From JBCBKL01 sp038521825 (lineage in GTDB: Bacteria > Pseudomonadota > Alphaproteobacteria > Rhodobacterales > Rhodobacteraceae): DNA of 24,399 nt. The stretch spans positions 1 to 24,399 of the forward strand of contig JBCBKL010000038.1 in assembly GCA_038521825.1 (NCBI GenBank), written 5' to 3'. This document shows, one piece after another, positions 1 through 7,110 of this stretch. Position 1 is the stretch's first letter, and the number at the start of each line of letters is the position of its first letter. The notes beneath the pieces are model-generated. The model did not search any database and was not told the DNA's origin. It saw only the letters and a program-made list of their open reading frames with translations. The position numbers were made by a program, and so were the translations under genes.

Positions 1-216
1 GGTGTGCCGGGGGGTTCATGCCGGCCCAATCATCGCCTCTGCTGCGAGGCTCCAGCGCGGGTGTCTGACAAGGCGTGCCCCCCATATGGACACGCTCTTC
101 ACACCTGTTTTCCTTGGTTCGCGCCTTGAGGGGGCGCGGTGGTTAACCGGGGATGGGTTCTAGGGCCCCGAGGTTAACGAAGGCGAAAGAGGGCGGGCGG
201 TGGTCGGAGCGGTGCA
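1..216. other. gene-free left edge
   Basis: I find no convincing gene here. Short open frames lack ribosome binding sites and recognisable protein features. The stretch carries GTTAAC-type motifs at 141-148 and 172-178, with another at 273-279 further right. The first two flank a GC-rich segment. I assign no function to them. It may include the far upstream region of a gene left of the window. Confidence 0.4.
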
Positions 217-246
217 AAAGAAAGACGGGGCCCCGAAGGACCCCGT
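217..246 (-). terminator. intrinsic terminator with UUCG tetraloop, downstream of nrdJ
   Basis: Read on the minus strand, ACGGGGTCC pairs with GGGCCCCGT around a TTCG tetraloop, giving nine base pairs including one G-U wobble. CTTTCTTTT follows. This is a textbook Rho-independent terminator with an extra-stable cUUCGg loop. On the plus strand the hairpin is not followed by a T run, so the direction is clear. It lies about 245 nt past the nrdJ stop and probably ends the nrdJ transcript. That would leave an unusually long 3' untranslated region. Confidence 0.8.
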
Positions 247-420
247 GGAGTTTCGCCGTTCAGGCTCATCTTGTTAACCGCTCGGTATTTTTCTGCCTGC
301 GGCCTGAACGTCGTCAAGGGCGAGCGCACCCGCCCCCGGTAAGGATGGGCAAGGACAAATAGTCCGCCCCCACCCTGTCTGTCGGCAGCGCGCGCGGAAC
401 GCGCCCTGCCCTGTTTCGGC

Positions 421-480
421 GGGGACCGGATCGCCTTGGGTTTCGGGCCGGTCCCCTACGCGCACCGCTGCATCGTGCGC
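421..480 (-). repeat. two inverted repeats just after nrdJ
   Basis: Immediately beyond the nrdJ stop are two perfect inverted repeats. GCGCAC/GTGCGC sits at 460-465 and 475-480 with a 9-nt loop. GGGGACCGG/CCGGTCCCC sits at 421-429 and 448-456 with an 18-nt loop. Neither is followed by a T run on the minus strand, so they look like structured 3' UTR that may protect the mRNA end rather than like terminators. Confidence 0.5.
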
Positions 481-490
481 GCTCTACTCC

Positions 491-3400
491 TCAGCTACAC
501 CCGCTCGTTGCGCCGCAGGTGTTGCACTTCATGCAGGTGCCGTTCCGCACAAGCGTATAGTTTCCGCATTCGCCGCAGGCCTCGCCCTCATAGCCCTGCA
601 TTTTGGCTTTCGTCCGCGCATCCATGGCCGTCGCCGTAGCGGTGGCAGAGACCATCGTGGCGCTCGCAACGGCCACTTCGGGCACCAGCGCCTCGAGTGC
701 TGCCGATGCATTCGGCAGTCGCCCGGTTTCATTCAGCCCACCGTTCAAGACCACCAGATCTTGAGGCGCCCGCTTGCGCAGATAACCGGTCGAGGCGACC
801 TGTTTCAGCACTTCGAGCGATTTCGATGCCGCGGTTTCGCTAAGCTCGGCGAGGTTCGACACACCCTCTTCGTCCTCGCCCATACCAAGGTCGTCGAAGG
901 TGGCGCCTTCGGGTTTCACATGCGCCAGATCCGTCCGGTCGAGATACGACACGGCGAGCTCACGGAAGATGTAGTCAAGGATCGAGGTCGCATTCTTGAT
1001 GCTGTCGTTGCCCTGTACCATCCCCGCCGGTTCGAACTTGGTGAAGGTGAAGGCGTCGACAAACTCCTCGAGCGGCACGCCGTATTGCAGGCCCACCGAC
1101 ACGGCAATGGCGAAGTTGTTCATCATCGCACGGAAGCCCGCGCCTTCCTTGTGCATGTCGATGAAAATCTCGCCCAGCGAGCCGTCCTGGTACTCGCCCG
1201 TCCGCAGATAGACCTTGTGGCCGCCCACGATCGCCTTTTGGGTATAGCCCTTGCGCCGCTCTGGCATCTTTTCACGGTGATTCCGGACCAGTTCCTTGAC
1301 CACGACCTTCTCGATGACCTTTTCAGCCAGCACAGCCGCCTTTTCATGGGCCGAGCCGCTTTCGAGCACCTCTTGGGCGTCCTCGTCATCCTCGACAAGC
1401 GCCGACGCCAGAGGCTGCGAGAGCTTCGAGCCGTCGCGGTACAGCGCATTGGCCTTGACCCCCAATGACCAGCTCAGTTCATAGGCGCGCTGGCAATCCT
1501 CGATCGTCGCGTCGTTGGGCATATTGATCGTCTTCGAGATCGCGCCCGAGATGAAGCTTTGCGCCGCTGCCATCGCTGTGATGTGGCTTTGGACCGACAG
1601 GAACCGCTTGCCTTTCTTGCCGCAGGGATTGGCGCAATCGAAGATGTGGTAGTGGTCTTCCTTCAGATGCGGAGCCCCTTCCAGCGTCATCGTTCCGCAA
1701 ACATGGTCGTTGGCCGCGTCGACATCCGCCTTTGCAAAGCCGAGATGCTTCAAAAGATCAAAGGTCGGATCGTTCAGCTTTTCCGCCGGGATACCGAGGG
1801 TTTGGGTGCAGAACTCTTCCCCCAGCGTCCACTGGTTGAAGACGAACCGTATGTCGAAGGCGCTTTCGAGCGCAGCCTCGACCTTTTCCAGTTCTCCAGG
1901 ACCAAAACCCTTGGCCGTCAGTGTGGTGTGGTTGATGCCCGGCGCGTTGCCGATGGAGCCGTGGCCCACGGCATAGCTCACGATCTCTTCGATCTGGGCC
2001 GAGCCATAACCGAGCTTTTCAAGCGCAGCCGGAACCGACCGATTGATAATCTTGAAGTATCCGCCACCGGCCAGCTTCTTGAACTTCACAAGGGCGAAAT
2101 CCGGTTCGATCCCGGTCGTGTCGCAATCCATCACCAGCCCAATCGTGCCAGTCGGCGCGATGACGGTGGCCTGAGCGTTGCGATAGCCGTGCTGTTCGCC
2201 CAGTTTCAGCGCCTCGTCCCAGCAGGACATCGCAACAGAAACAAGCGCCGCATCCGGGCAGTTGGCGTGATCAAGCGGGACCGGTTTGACGGACAGGCCC
2301 TCGTATCCGTCCTCGGCGCCGTAGGCGGCGGTGCGGTGATTGCGGATAACCCGCAACATGTTGTCCGCATTCTTCTTGTAGCCTGGGAACGGGCCCAACT
2401 CACCCGCCATCTCTGCCGATGTGGCATAGGCGACGCCGGTCATGATCGCTGTCAAAGCACCGGTCAGCGCCCGGCCCTCGTCGCTGTCATAGCCGAGACC
2501 CATATTCATAAGGAGCCCACCGATATTCGCGTATCCGAGGCCCAAGGTGCGGAAGTCGTATGAGCGGCGGGCAATTTCCTTCGAAGGAAATTGGGCCATC
2601 ATCACGCTGATCTCCAGCGTCACGGTCCAAAGCCGCGAGGCGTGCATGTAATCCTCGACCTGAAACTGTCCGTCCTTAAGGAACGTCAGCAGGTTCATCG
2701 AGGCGAGGTTACAGGCCGTATCGTCGAGGAACATGTATTCAGAGCAGGGGTTCGAGCCGCGGATCTGTCCGTCTGCCGGGCATGTGTGCCAGTCGTTGAC
2801 GGTATCGTGGAACTGGATGCCCGGATCGGCACAGGCCCAGGCCGCATGGCCGATCTGCTCCCACAATGCGCGCGCTTTGACCGTCTTGGTCACCTCGCCG
2901 TTCACGCGGCTGATCAGTTCCCAATCAGCGTCTTTCTCGATCGCTGTCAGGAACGCGTTTGTCACCCGTATCGAGTTGTTGGAGTTCTGGCCCGAGACCG
3001 AGCTATAGGCTTCGCTGTCCCAATCGGTGTCGTATGTCGGGAATTCAATGCTGGTGTGGCCCTGCCGCGCATAATCCAGCACCCGCTTGACATAAGTCTC
3101 TGGGATCGCGACTTTTTTCGCTTCCCGCACCGCGTCCTTCAACGCCCCGTTTGCCTTGGGGTCATAGGCGTCCGCCTCGGCCCCGTCCCACGTCCGGATC
3201 GCGTCGAAGATCGCGTTCAGTTTCTGCTCATGCATCTTGGAGCCGGCAACGATGCACGCCACTTTTTGCTCTTCGATGACCTTCCAGTTGATGAAATCCT
3301 CGATATCCGGGTGATCAGCATCGACAATGACCATCTTGGCCGCCCGGCGCGTGGTGCCGCCCGACTTGATCGCGCCCGCAGCACGGTCGCCGATCTTGAG

Positions 3401-4147
3401 AAAGCCCATAAGACCCGAAGACTTTCCCCCGCCCGACAGCGACTCGCCCTCGCCCCGAAGCGAGCTGAAGTTCGTGCCCGTGCCCGATCCGTATTTGAAG
3501 AGGCGCGCCTCGCGGACCCACAGATCCATGATACCGCCATCGTTCACCAGATCGTCCTTGACCGACTGGATAAAGCAGGCATGCGGTTGGGGATGCTCGT
3601 AGGCCGAGGCGGATTTCGTCAGCTTGCCGGTTTTGTAGTCGACATAGTGGTGCCCCTGGCTGGGCCCGTCGATCCCGTAGGCCCAGTGCAGGCCCGTGTT
3701 AAACCATTGTGGCGAGTTCGGCGCGGCCCGCTGCGAGGCCAGCATATAGCGCATCTCGTCGAAATAGGCGCGCGCATCCTCTTCATCCGTGAAATAGCCG
3801 CCCTTCCAGCCCCAGTAGGCCCATGCCCCAGCCAGCCGGTCGAAGACCTGCTTGGACGACGTCTCGCCCCCCATGTCGGCTCCTTCTGCCGGGACCGAAC
3901 GCCACAGGAATTCGGGTACGTCTTCTTCCTCGACACGGTCCACGGCAGTTGGAACGCCCGCTTTCCTGAAATATTTTTGCGCGATGACGTCGCTGGCCAC
4001 CTGGCTCCATGACGTGGGAACCTCGACATTTTCCAGCCGGAACACGACCGTTCCGTCGGGGTTGCGGATTTCGGATGCCGTGGTCACGAAATCCAGGTCG
4101 GCATAGGCGTTTTGCCCTGCAGTGGTAAACTTTCTTTCAATCTTCAT
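491..4147 (-). CDS. nrdJ: vitamin B12-dependent (class II) ribonucleotide reductase
   Basis: Reduces ribonucleotides to deoxyribonucleotides in the cytoplasm using adenosylcobalamin to make the radical, with or without oxygen. The 1218-aa product matches the long NrdJ form. Visible signatures are the glycine-rich FKYGSGTGTNFSSLRGEGE segment, the NPCSEY motif with its cysteine at residue 468, CNLASMNL, APTGTIGLVMDCDTTGIEPD, and a cysteine-rich tail (CGECG, CMKCNTCG, final SGCS) like the zinc-ribbon/redox-shuttle end of the family. I chose the ATG at 4147 because GAGG lies 7 nt upstream and the protein then begins MKIERKF, typical of the family. The frame stays open for 22 more codons to 4213, but that part encodes the leader repeat. 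No class I subunit or activase lies nearby. Control by NrdR is suggested by the operator at 4322-4369. Confidence 0.97.
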   Translation of the reverse strand: MKIERKFTTAGQNAYADLDFVTTASEIRNPDGTVVFRLENVEVPTSWSQVASDVIAQKYFRKAGVPTAVDRVEEEDVPEFLWRSVPAEGADMGGETSSKQVFDRLAGAWAYWGWKGGYFTDEEDARAYFDEMRYMLASQRAAPNSPQWFNTGLHWAYGIDGPSQGHHYVDYKTGKLTKSASAYEHPQPHACFIQSVKDDLVNDGGIMDLWVREARLFKYGSGTGTNFSSLRGEGESLSGGGKSSGLMGFLKIGDRAAGAIKSGGTTRRAAKMVIVDADHPDIEDFINWKVIEEQKVACIVAGSKMHEQKLNAIFDAIRTWDGAEADAYDPKANGALKDAVREAKKVAIPETYVKRVLDYARQGHTSIEFPTYDTDWDSEAYSSVSGQNSNNSIRVTNAFLTAIEKDADWELISRVNGEVTKTVKARALWEQIGHAAWACADPGIQFHDTVNDWHTCPADGQIRGSNPCSEYMFLDDTACNLASMNLLTFLKDGQFQVEDYMHASRLWTVTLEISVMMAQFPSKEIARRSYDFRTLGLGYANIGGLLMNMGLGYDSDEGRALTGALTAIMTGVAYATSAEMAGELGPFPGYKKNADNMLRVIRNHRTAAYGAEDGYEGLSVKPVPLDHANCPDAALVSVAMSCWDEALKLGEQHGYRNAQATVIAPTGTIGLVMDCDTTGIEPDFALVKFKKLAGGGYFKIINRSVPAALEKLGYGSAQIEEIVSYAVGHGSIGNAPGINHTTLTAKGFGPGELEKVEAALESAFDIRFVFNQWTLGEEFCTQTLGIPAEKLNDPTFDLLKHLGFAKADVDAANDHVCGTMTLEGAPHLKEDHYHIFDCANPCGKKGKRFLSVQSHITAMAAAQSFISGAISKTINMPNDATIEDCQRAYELSWSLGVKANALYRDGSKLSQPLASALVEDDEDAQEVLESGSAHEKAAVLAEKVIEKVVVKELVRNHREKMPERRKGYTQKAIVGGHKVYLRTGEYQDGSLGEIFIDMHKEGAGFRAMMNNFAIAVSVGLQYGVPLEEFVDAFTFTKFEPAGMVQGNDSIKNATSILDYIFRELAVSYLDRTDLAHVKPEGATFDDLGMGEDEEGVSNLAELSETAASKSLEVLKQVASTGYLRKRAPQDLVVLNGGLNETGRLPNASAALEALVPEVAVASATMVSATATATAMDARTKAKMQGYEGEACGECGNYTLVRNGTCMKCNTCGATSGCS

Positions 4148-4184
4148 CGCGCTGCCTCGTTTCCAGCATTTGGTCTTTTCGGGC

Positions 4185-4214
4185 CCCGTCATTGCGATGC
4201 CCGTCATTGTCACG
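4185..4214. repeat. 15-bp tandem repeat in the nrdJ leader
   Basis: CCCGTCATTG occurs at 4185-4194 and again at 4200-4209, in two consecutive 15-nt units whose last five bases differ. A third partial CCCG begins at 4215. The repeats lie 40-65 nt upstream of the nrdJ start and would be transcribed in its 5' leader. A GC-rich hairpin (CGGGG at 4242-4246 with CCCCG at 4253-4257) follows further upstream in the same leader. Confidence 0.6.
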
Positions 4215-4321
4215 CCCGGATCTAGACAAACGTTCCCTGTTCGGGGGCGGCGCCCCGTTTTCAGCCTTTTTCGGCGGGTTTGTTTTTGTCCCTCGGTCCC
4301 GCGATCTACCAGTAGGCGTTA

Positions 4322-4369
4322 ACACTACATCTTGTGGCAGTCCGCATTGGCCAGCACAAACTGACGTAT
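4322..4369 (-). promoter_or_regulatory. candidate NrdR box pair upstream of nrdJ
   Basis: On the minus strand CCACAAGATGTAGTGT (4322-4337) closely matches the dyad consensus of NrdR boxes, the ATP/dATP-sensing repressor sites of ribonucleotide reductase genes. A second, weaker copy, ATACGTCAGTTTGTGC, lies at 4354-4369, exactly 32 bp away start to start. Paired boxes about three helical turns apart (31-32 bp) are the known NrdR arrangement. I could not assign a confident -35/-10 pair. TTGACG and TATACG occur on the minus strand next to the upper box but are only 11 nt apart. Confidence 0.65.
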
Positions 4370-4573
4370 AGACCCTCGACCCGTCAATGAATTTTTTGAC
4401 ATTTTTCCGTCATAATTCTTCTTGACCGCTCTCAACGCACCGATGACGGCGCGCTGGGGCTGATTCACCGCTCTTAACCTTTGGGACCATCCAATCATTC
4501 ATCCACCGCCCCCCAGTTGGGTTTTGAGAAGGATGCCAAGCACTTATGCGTATTTTCTGCATCGCGGTCTTAA

Positions 4574-4599
4574 GTTATCCCACGGACCGTGGGGATAAC
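4574..4599. promoter_or_regulatory. near-perfect dyad, candidate operator
   Basis: GTTATCCCACGG (4574-4585) is followed after one base by CCGTGGGGATAAC (4587-4599). The two arms are reverse complements apart from one extra G. The one-base centre cannot form a hairpin loop without opening the stem, so this looks more like a protein-binding dyad in DNA than an RNA terminator. It lies about 70 nt upstream of the lipoprotein start and about 430 nt upstream of nrdJ on the other strand. The TTATCCCAC half resembles a DnaA box loosely but does not match it. Confidence 0.4.
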
Positions 4600-4667
4600 C
4601 GAGGAATGAGTTGCTGCGTCCGCGAAAGTATGATGACCTGATCCGGCAACCTTACTGGCGGAGCCTG

Positions 4668-5138
4668 ATGCGCATTTTCGTTCCCTTCATCCTCGCTCTT
4701 GGTGCATGCGCGCCACAATATGAAGAGCGTATCGCGACCTCGGAACTAGATGTGCCCGTGAGGCTGGCGCTGTTCGAAAGCCAACCCGATCCGTTGGACG
4801 ACGCATTCCGCGCGGCCTGCGACTCACCCGGAGATACGATCCGCATGATGTCGCGCGGCATCGTTCAATGTCGGATCCTGCCGTCCCCCGACCTGGCGGC
4901 CTTTCTGCTGCTTGAATTCGACGGCGCGCTCGAGGCGCCCATCCTCGTCATGCAAAAGCGCACCACCCAGGCCGATGGCCGGTATCTGGTCGAGATGTCG
5001 TATTTCGCCGAGATCACGCAGAAATCAGGCGCCGCGCGCCGCGTTTACTTCCAACAGCGTCGCCTCGACAGTCTCGTTGACAGGATGCTGGAAGCCGCGG
5101 GCGGCGTACCGACCGACCGTCGCGAATTGGACGCCTAG
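4668..5138 (+). CDS. small hypothetical lipoprotein
   Basis: Encodes 156 aa. From the ATG at 4668 the product begins MRIFVPFILALGACAPQ, a short hydrophobic signal ending in a lipobox (LGAC, cysteine 14), so it is probably lipid-anchored in the envelope. GGAG lies 4 nt before this start. An in-frame ATG at 4611 would bury the signal behind 19 polar residues and has no better ribosome binding site. The mature part is mixed alpha/beta in character, with two cysteines near residues 50 and 68 that could pair. I recognise no named domain. The gene stands alone, converging on tRNA-Pro, with the dyad at 4574-4599 upstream. Confidence 0.75.
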   Translation: MRIFVPFILALGACAPQYEERIATSELDVPVRLALFESQPDPLDDAFRAACDSPGDTIRMMSRGIVQCRILPSPDLAAFLLLEFDGALEAPILVMQKRTTQADGRYLVEMSYFAEITQKSGAARRVYFQQRRLDSLVDRMLEAAGGVPTDRRELDA

Positions 5139-5154
5139 AACTCTGGTAAGAAAG

Positions 5155-5231
5155 TGGTCGGGGCGGCGAGATTCGAACTCACGACCCCCTGTACCCAAAA
5201 CAGGTGCGCTACCAGGCTGCGCCACACCCCG
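5155..5231 (-). tRNA. tRNA-Pro(UGG)
   Basis: A complete 77-nt cloverleaf on the minus strand. The acceptor stem CGGGGTG pairs with CGCCCCG (one G-U pair), the D arm contains GCAGCCTGGTAGCGC, the anticodon stem CCTGT/ACAGG encloses TTTGGGT with anticodon TGG, the T arm has GTTCGAATC, and the 3' CCA is encoded (5155-5157). It reads proline CCN codons, mainly CCA/CCG. It lies 44 nt beyond the DUF192 gene on the same strand and could be cotranscribed. A short T-rich stretch follows its 3' end. Confidence 0.97.
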
Positions 5232-5275
5232 ACCGTGAGCGCCTCTTTAGCCATGTCTTTCGGGATTGAAAAGCC

Positions 5276-5734
5276 CTAACAGGCCCATGCAGCTGGTCCG
5301 TCTGCAAAGGCCGGGTGCCGCAATTCGTCGCCCACATCTATACCAAGCGCGCGGGCCAGCCCGCCGTTGATTTCCAGAACCGCGATGAGCCCGTCCCCCC
5401 CGGTGATTGGCGTTTCATCGAGCGGCACGGCTTCATGATGGATGTGCCGCACGACGCCAGTGGGATCCACAAAGATGATATCGAGCGGAATGAGCGTATT
5501 GCGCATCCAGAACGACAGGCGCTGCGGCCGATCATAGATGAACAGCATGCCCGAGGACCGCGGCAAGGTTTCACGAAACATCAAGCCCTGCGAGCGTTCC
5601 TGCGGGTCGTCGGCGATCTCGACGTTGAACCGAACCTCGCCAAAGGAGCCGCGGACAAAAACCTGCCCTTCTGAGCACGCCAAAAGCGGCAATCCGATCC
5701 AGATCGCCATGACGGCCAGTATGGTCCGGATCAT
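5276..5734 (-). CDS. DUF192 family exported lipoprotein
   Basis: Encodes 152 aa of the DUF192 family, small envelope proteins of unknown function found beside cold-shock genes in many alphaproteobacteria. The start MIRTILAVMAIWIGLPLLAC is a signal sequence ending in a lipobox-like LLAC (cysteine 20). The family core follows: RSQGLMFRETLPRSSGMLF, then LSFWMRNTLIPLDIIFVD, VRHIHHEAVPLDETPI and VLEINGG. The ATG at 5734 overlaps the stop of the cold-shock gene as ATGA, so translation is coupled and the further upstream in-frame start is not needed. A non-lipidated export signal is also possible. Molecular role unknown. Confidence 0.88.
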   Translation of the reverse strand: MIRTILAVMAIWIGLPLLACSEGQVFVRGSFGEVRFNVEIADDPQERSQGLMFRETLPRSSGMLFIYDRPQRLSFWMRNTLIPLDIIFVDPTGVVRHIHHEAVPLDETPITGGDGLIAVLEINGGLARALGIDVGDELRHPAFADGPAAWAC

Positions 5735-6267
5735 CCCTCGGGTTTTTCGATAGCCGCTTCCCACGCGTGGACCTCGGCCGCCATCTGTCCGCGCTTGCCC
5801 TCGATCACCCGCAGCGCCAGCGCCTCGCCTGGCTGCAAGTCAGCAAGGCCCGAGCGGCGCAACACCTCGATATGCAAAAAGACATCTTCGGATCGTCCGA
5901 ATATGTTGGCAAAGCCAAATCCCTTGCCCTTGTCGAACCATTTGACACGACCCGGCTCAAGCGGCGCTTCGGCCACCTTTTCATCGTCGAGGTCGGCAAT
6001 ATCCGTCAGCGTGGTTGACCCGTTCATCGCGGGTGGTTCGAGGCTAAGCACCTCGACCGCCTGCGCACCGCGGGCAGTCATCTGTATCCTGACCTGAAGC
6101 CGAGACCCATCTGCGACTGAACTTTGTCCGTAATTGCGGAGAACGTTCACGTGCAGCAGAATATCCGGTCCGCCAGTATCAGCCACGACGAAACCAAAAC
6201 CCTTAACGGGGTCGAACCATTTGACCGTGCCGTCAATCACGGTCGCATTTTGAGGCTCTTCCGTCAC
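5731..6267 (-). CDS. two-domain cold-shock protein
   Basis: Encodes 178 aa with two cold-shock domains. The first, about residues 11-76, has TVKWFDPVKGFGFVV and DILLHVNVL. The second, about 104-170, has RVKWFDKGKGFGFANI and DVFLHIEVL. They carry the RNP1 (KGFGF) and RNP2 (D-[VI]-[FL]-LH) single-stranded nucleic acid binding motifs and are joined by an acidic linker near residues 85-103. Members bind RNA or ssDNA and act as RNA chaperones or antiterminators. The start is a GTG with only a weak GAAAG upstream, and TATAAA lies 15-20 nt before it as a possible -10. The gene is translationally coupled to the downstream DUF192 gene by ATGA. Confidence 0.92.
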   Translation of the reverse strand: MTEEPQNATVIDGTVKWFDPVKGFGFVVADTGGPDILLHVNVLRNYGQSSVADGSRLQVRIQMTARGAQAVEVLSLEPPAMNGSTTLTDIADLDDEKVAEAPLEPGRVKWFDKGKGFGFANIFGRSEDVFLHIEVLRRSGLADLQPGEALALRVIEGKRGQMAAEVHAWEAAIEKPEG

Positions 6268-6331
6268 GAAATATACTTTCGGTTTATAACACTGTTACAG
6301 TCTTGCGGTTTCTTAGGGACCATTTCAAGTA

Positions 6332-6358
6332 GAAACCCCGGTTGTATCCACCGGTTTC
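6332..6358. terminator. hairpin between pdxH and the cold-shock gene
   Basis: On the minus strand CCGGT/ACCGG pair around GGATACA, and the flanking GAAA/TTTC extend the stem past a two-G bulge. It sits about 24 nt past the pdxH stop, where a terminator would be expected, but no T run follows on either strand. It may be a Rho-dependent end or simply an mRNA-stabilising hairpin. Confidence 0.35.
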
Positions 6359-6381
6359 GCCCTCTAGTCCCCAAAAAACAT

Positions 6382-6984
6382 TCAAGGGTTGAGTCGAGTG
6401 ATTGTCCACTGTGCCTCAACACTGGCCCGGCGCCAACAGAACCTGTCGTGAAGACGAAACGCCCCATCAGCCCAGAACTCGATCTCGACCGGTGTGAGAC
6501 GGTAGCCGCCCCAGAACGGCGGGCGCGCTGGATCGGTACCTTCGCGCGCCGTGATTTTGGCCACTTCTGCCATGAGATGGGCCCTGCTTTGCAGAGGCTG
6601 GCTTTGCTTCGAGGCCCACGCGCCGAGGCGACTTTTAAGCGATCGCGAACGGTAGTAATCATCGGCTTGGGGACCATCCTCTTTTTCAACCATACCGCGA
6701 ACTCTTATTTGGCGACGCAGCGATTTCCAATGCATCACGAACGCCGCTTTGCCGGATTGATCTAATTCCGCGGCCTTTGCGCTTTCGTAATTGGTGTAGA
6801 AAACGAAGGCACCATCTTCGACATCTTTCAATAGGACCATCCGCGCATTGGGCAATCCATCCGCGTCGACGGTGGCCAAGGCAATGGCATTTGGGTCGTT
6901 CATTTCAGCGCCCTCAGCCTCTGCCATCCAGCGGCGTACGATATCGAACGGGTTGTCGCCCGCGAACTTGTCATCCCAGTCCAT
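6382..6984 (-). CDS. pdxH: pyridoxamine 5'-phosphate oxidase
   Basis: FMN-dependent enzyme that oxidises pyridoxamine or pyridoxine 5'-phosphate to pyridoxal 5'-phosphate, the last step of vitamin B6 synthesis and salvage. The 200-aa length is typical. Family marks include NAIALATVDADGLPNARMVLLK, FYTNYESAKAAEL, FVMHWKSLRRQIRVRG, YYRSRSLKSRLGAWASKQS, PPFWGGYRLTPVEIEFW and the basic C-terminus RLHDRF...RLNP. I chose the ATG at 6984 (MDWDDKFAG), with AAGGG 6 nt upstream. The frame extends 30 codons further, but those residues are not family-like. It is divergent from fabI across 126 nt that must hold both promoters. Confidence 0.95.
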   Translation of the reverse strand: MDWDDKFAGDNPFDIVRRWMAEAEGAEMNDPNAIALATVDADGLPNARMVLLKDVEDGAFVFYTNYESAKAAELDQSGKAAFVMHWKSLRRQIRVRGMVEKEDGPQADDYYRSRSLKSRLGAWASKQSQPLQSRAHLMAEVAKITAREGTDPARPPFWGGYRLTPVEIEFWADGAFRLHDRFCWRRASVEAQWTITRLNP

Positions 6985-7110
6985 TTTCGGCCCTTCATTG
7001 TGCACTGAGCGCAGACATAACGCGGCGGCGCCGGTCGGACACCCCCTCTCTTGCAGGCGCATGGGCAATGCCATAAAGCTGAGCGTCAGATCACAAGCCG
7101 AGGGACAAGT

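Noticed and set aside
153..465. Short open frames on both strands left of nrdJ
   Set aside because: No ribosome binding sites, Arg/Pro-rich composition typical of noncoding GC-rich DNA, and they overlap hairpins.
1559..4012. Long plus-strand open frames across nrdJ
   Set aside because: They are antisense to a clear NrdJ coding sequence, arise from GC-rich codon bias and show no protein family features.
4148..4320. Possible cobalamin riboswitch in the nrdJ leader
   Set aside because: I looked for a B12-box-like conserved core and surrounding stems and found none. Only a short tandem repeat and a simple hairpin are present.
4396..4416. TTGACA followed by CATAAT on the plus strand, promoter-like
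   Set aside because: The hexamers are only 9 nt apart, far from the 16-18 nt needed.
6124..6765. 213-codon plus-strand frame across the cold-shock/pdxH junction
   Set aside because: It overlaps two well-supported minus-strand genes and has no family features.
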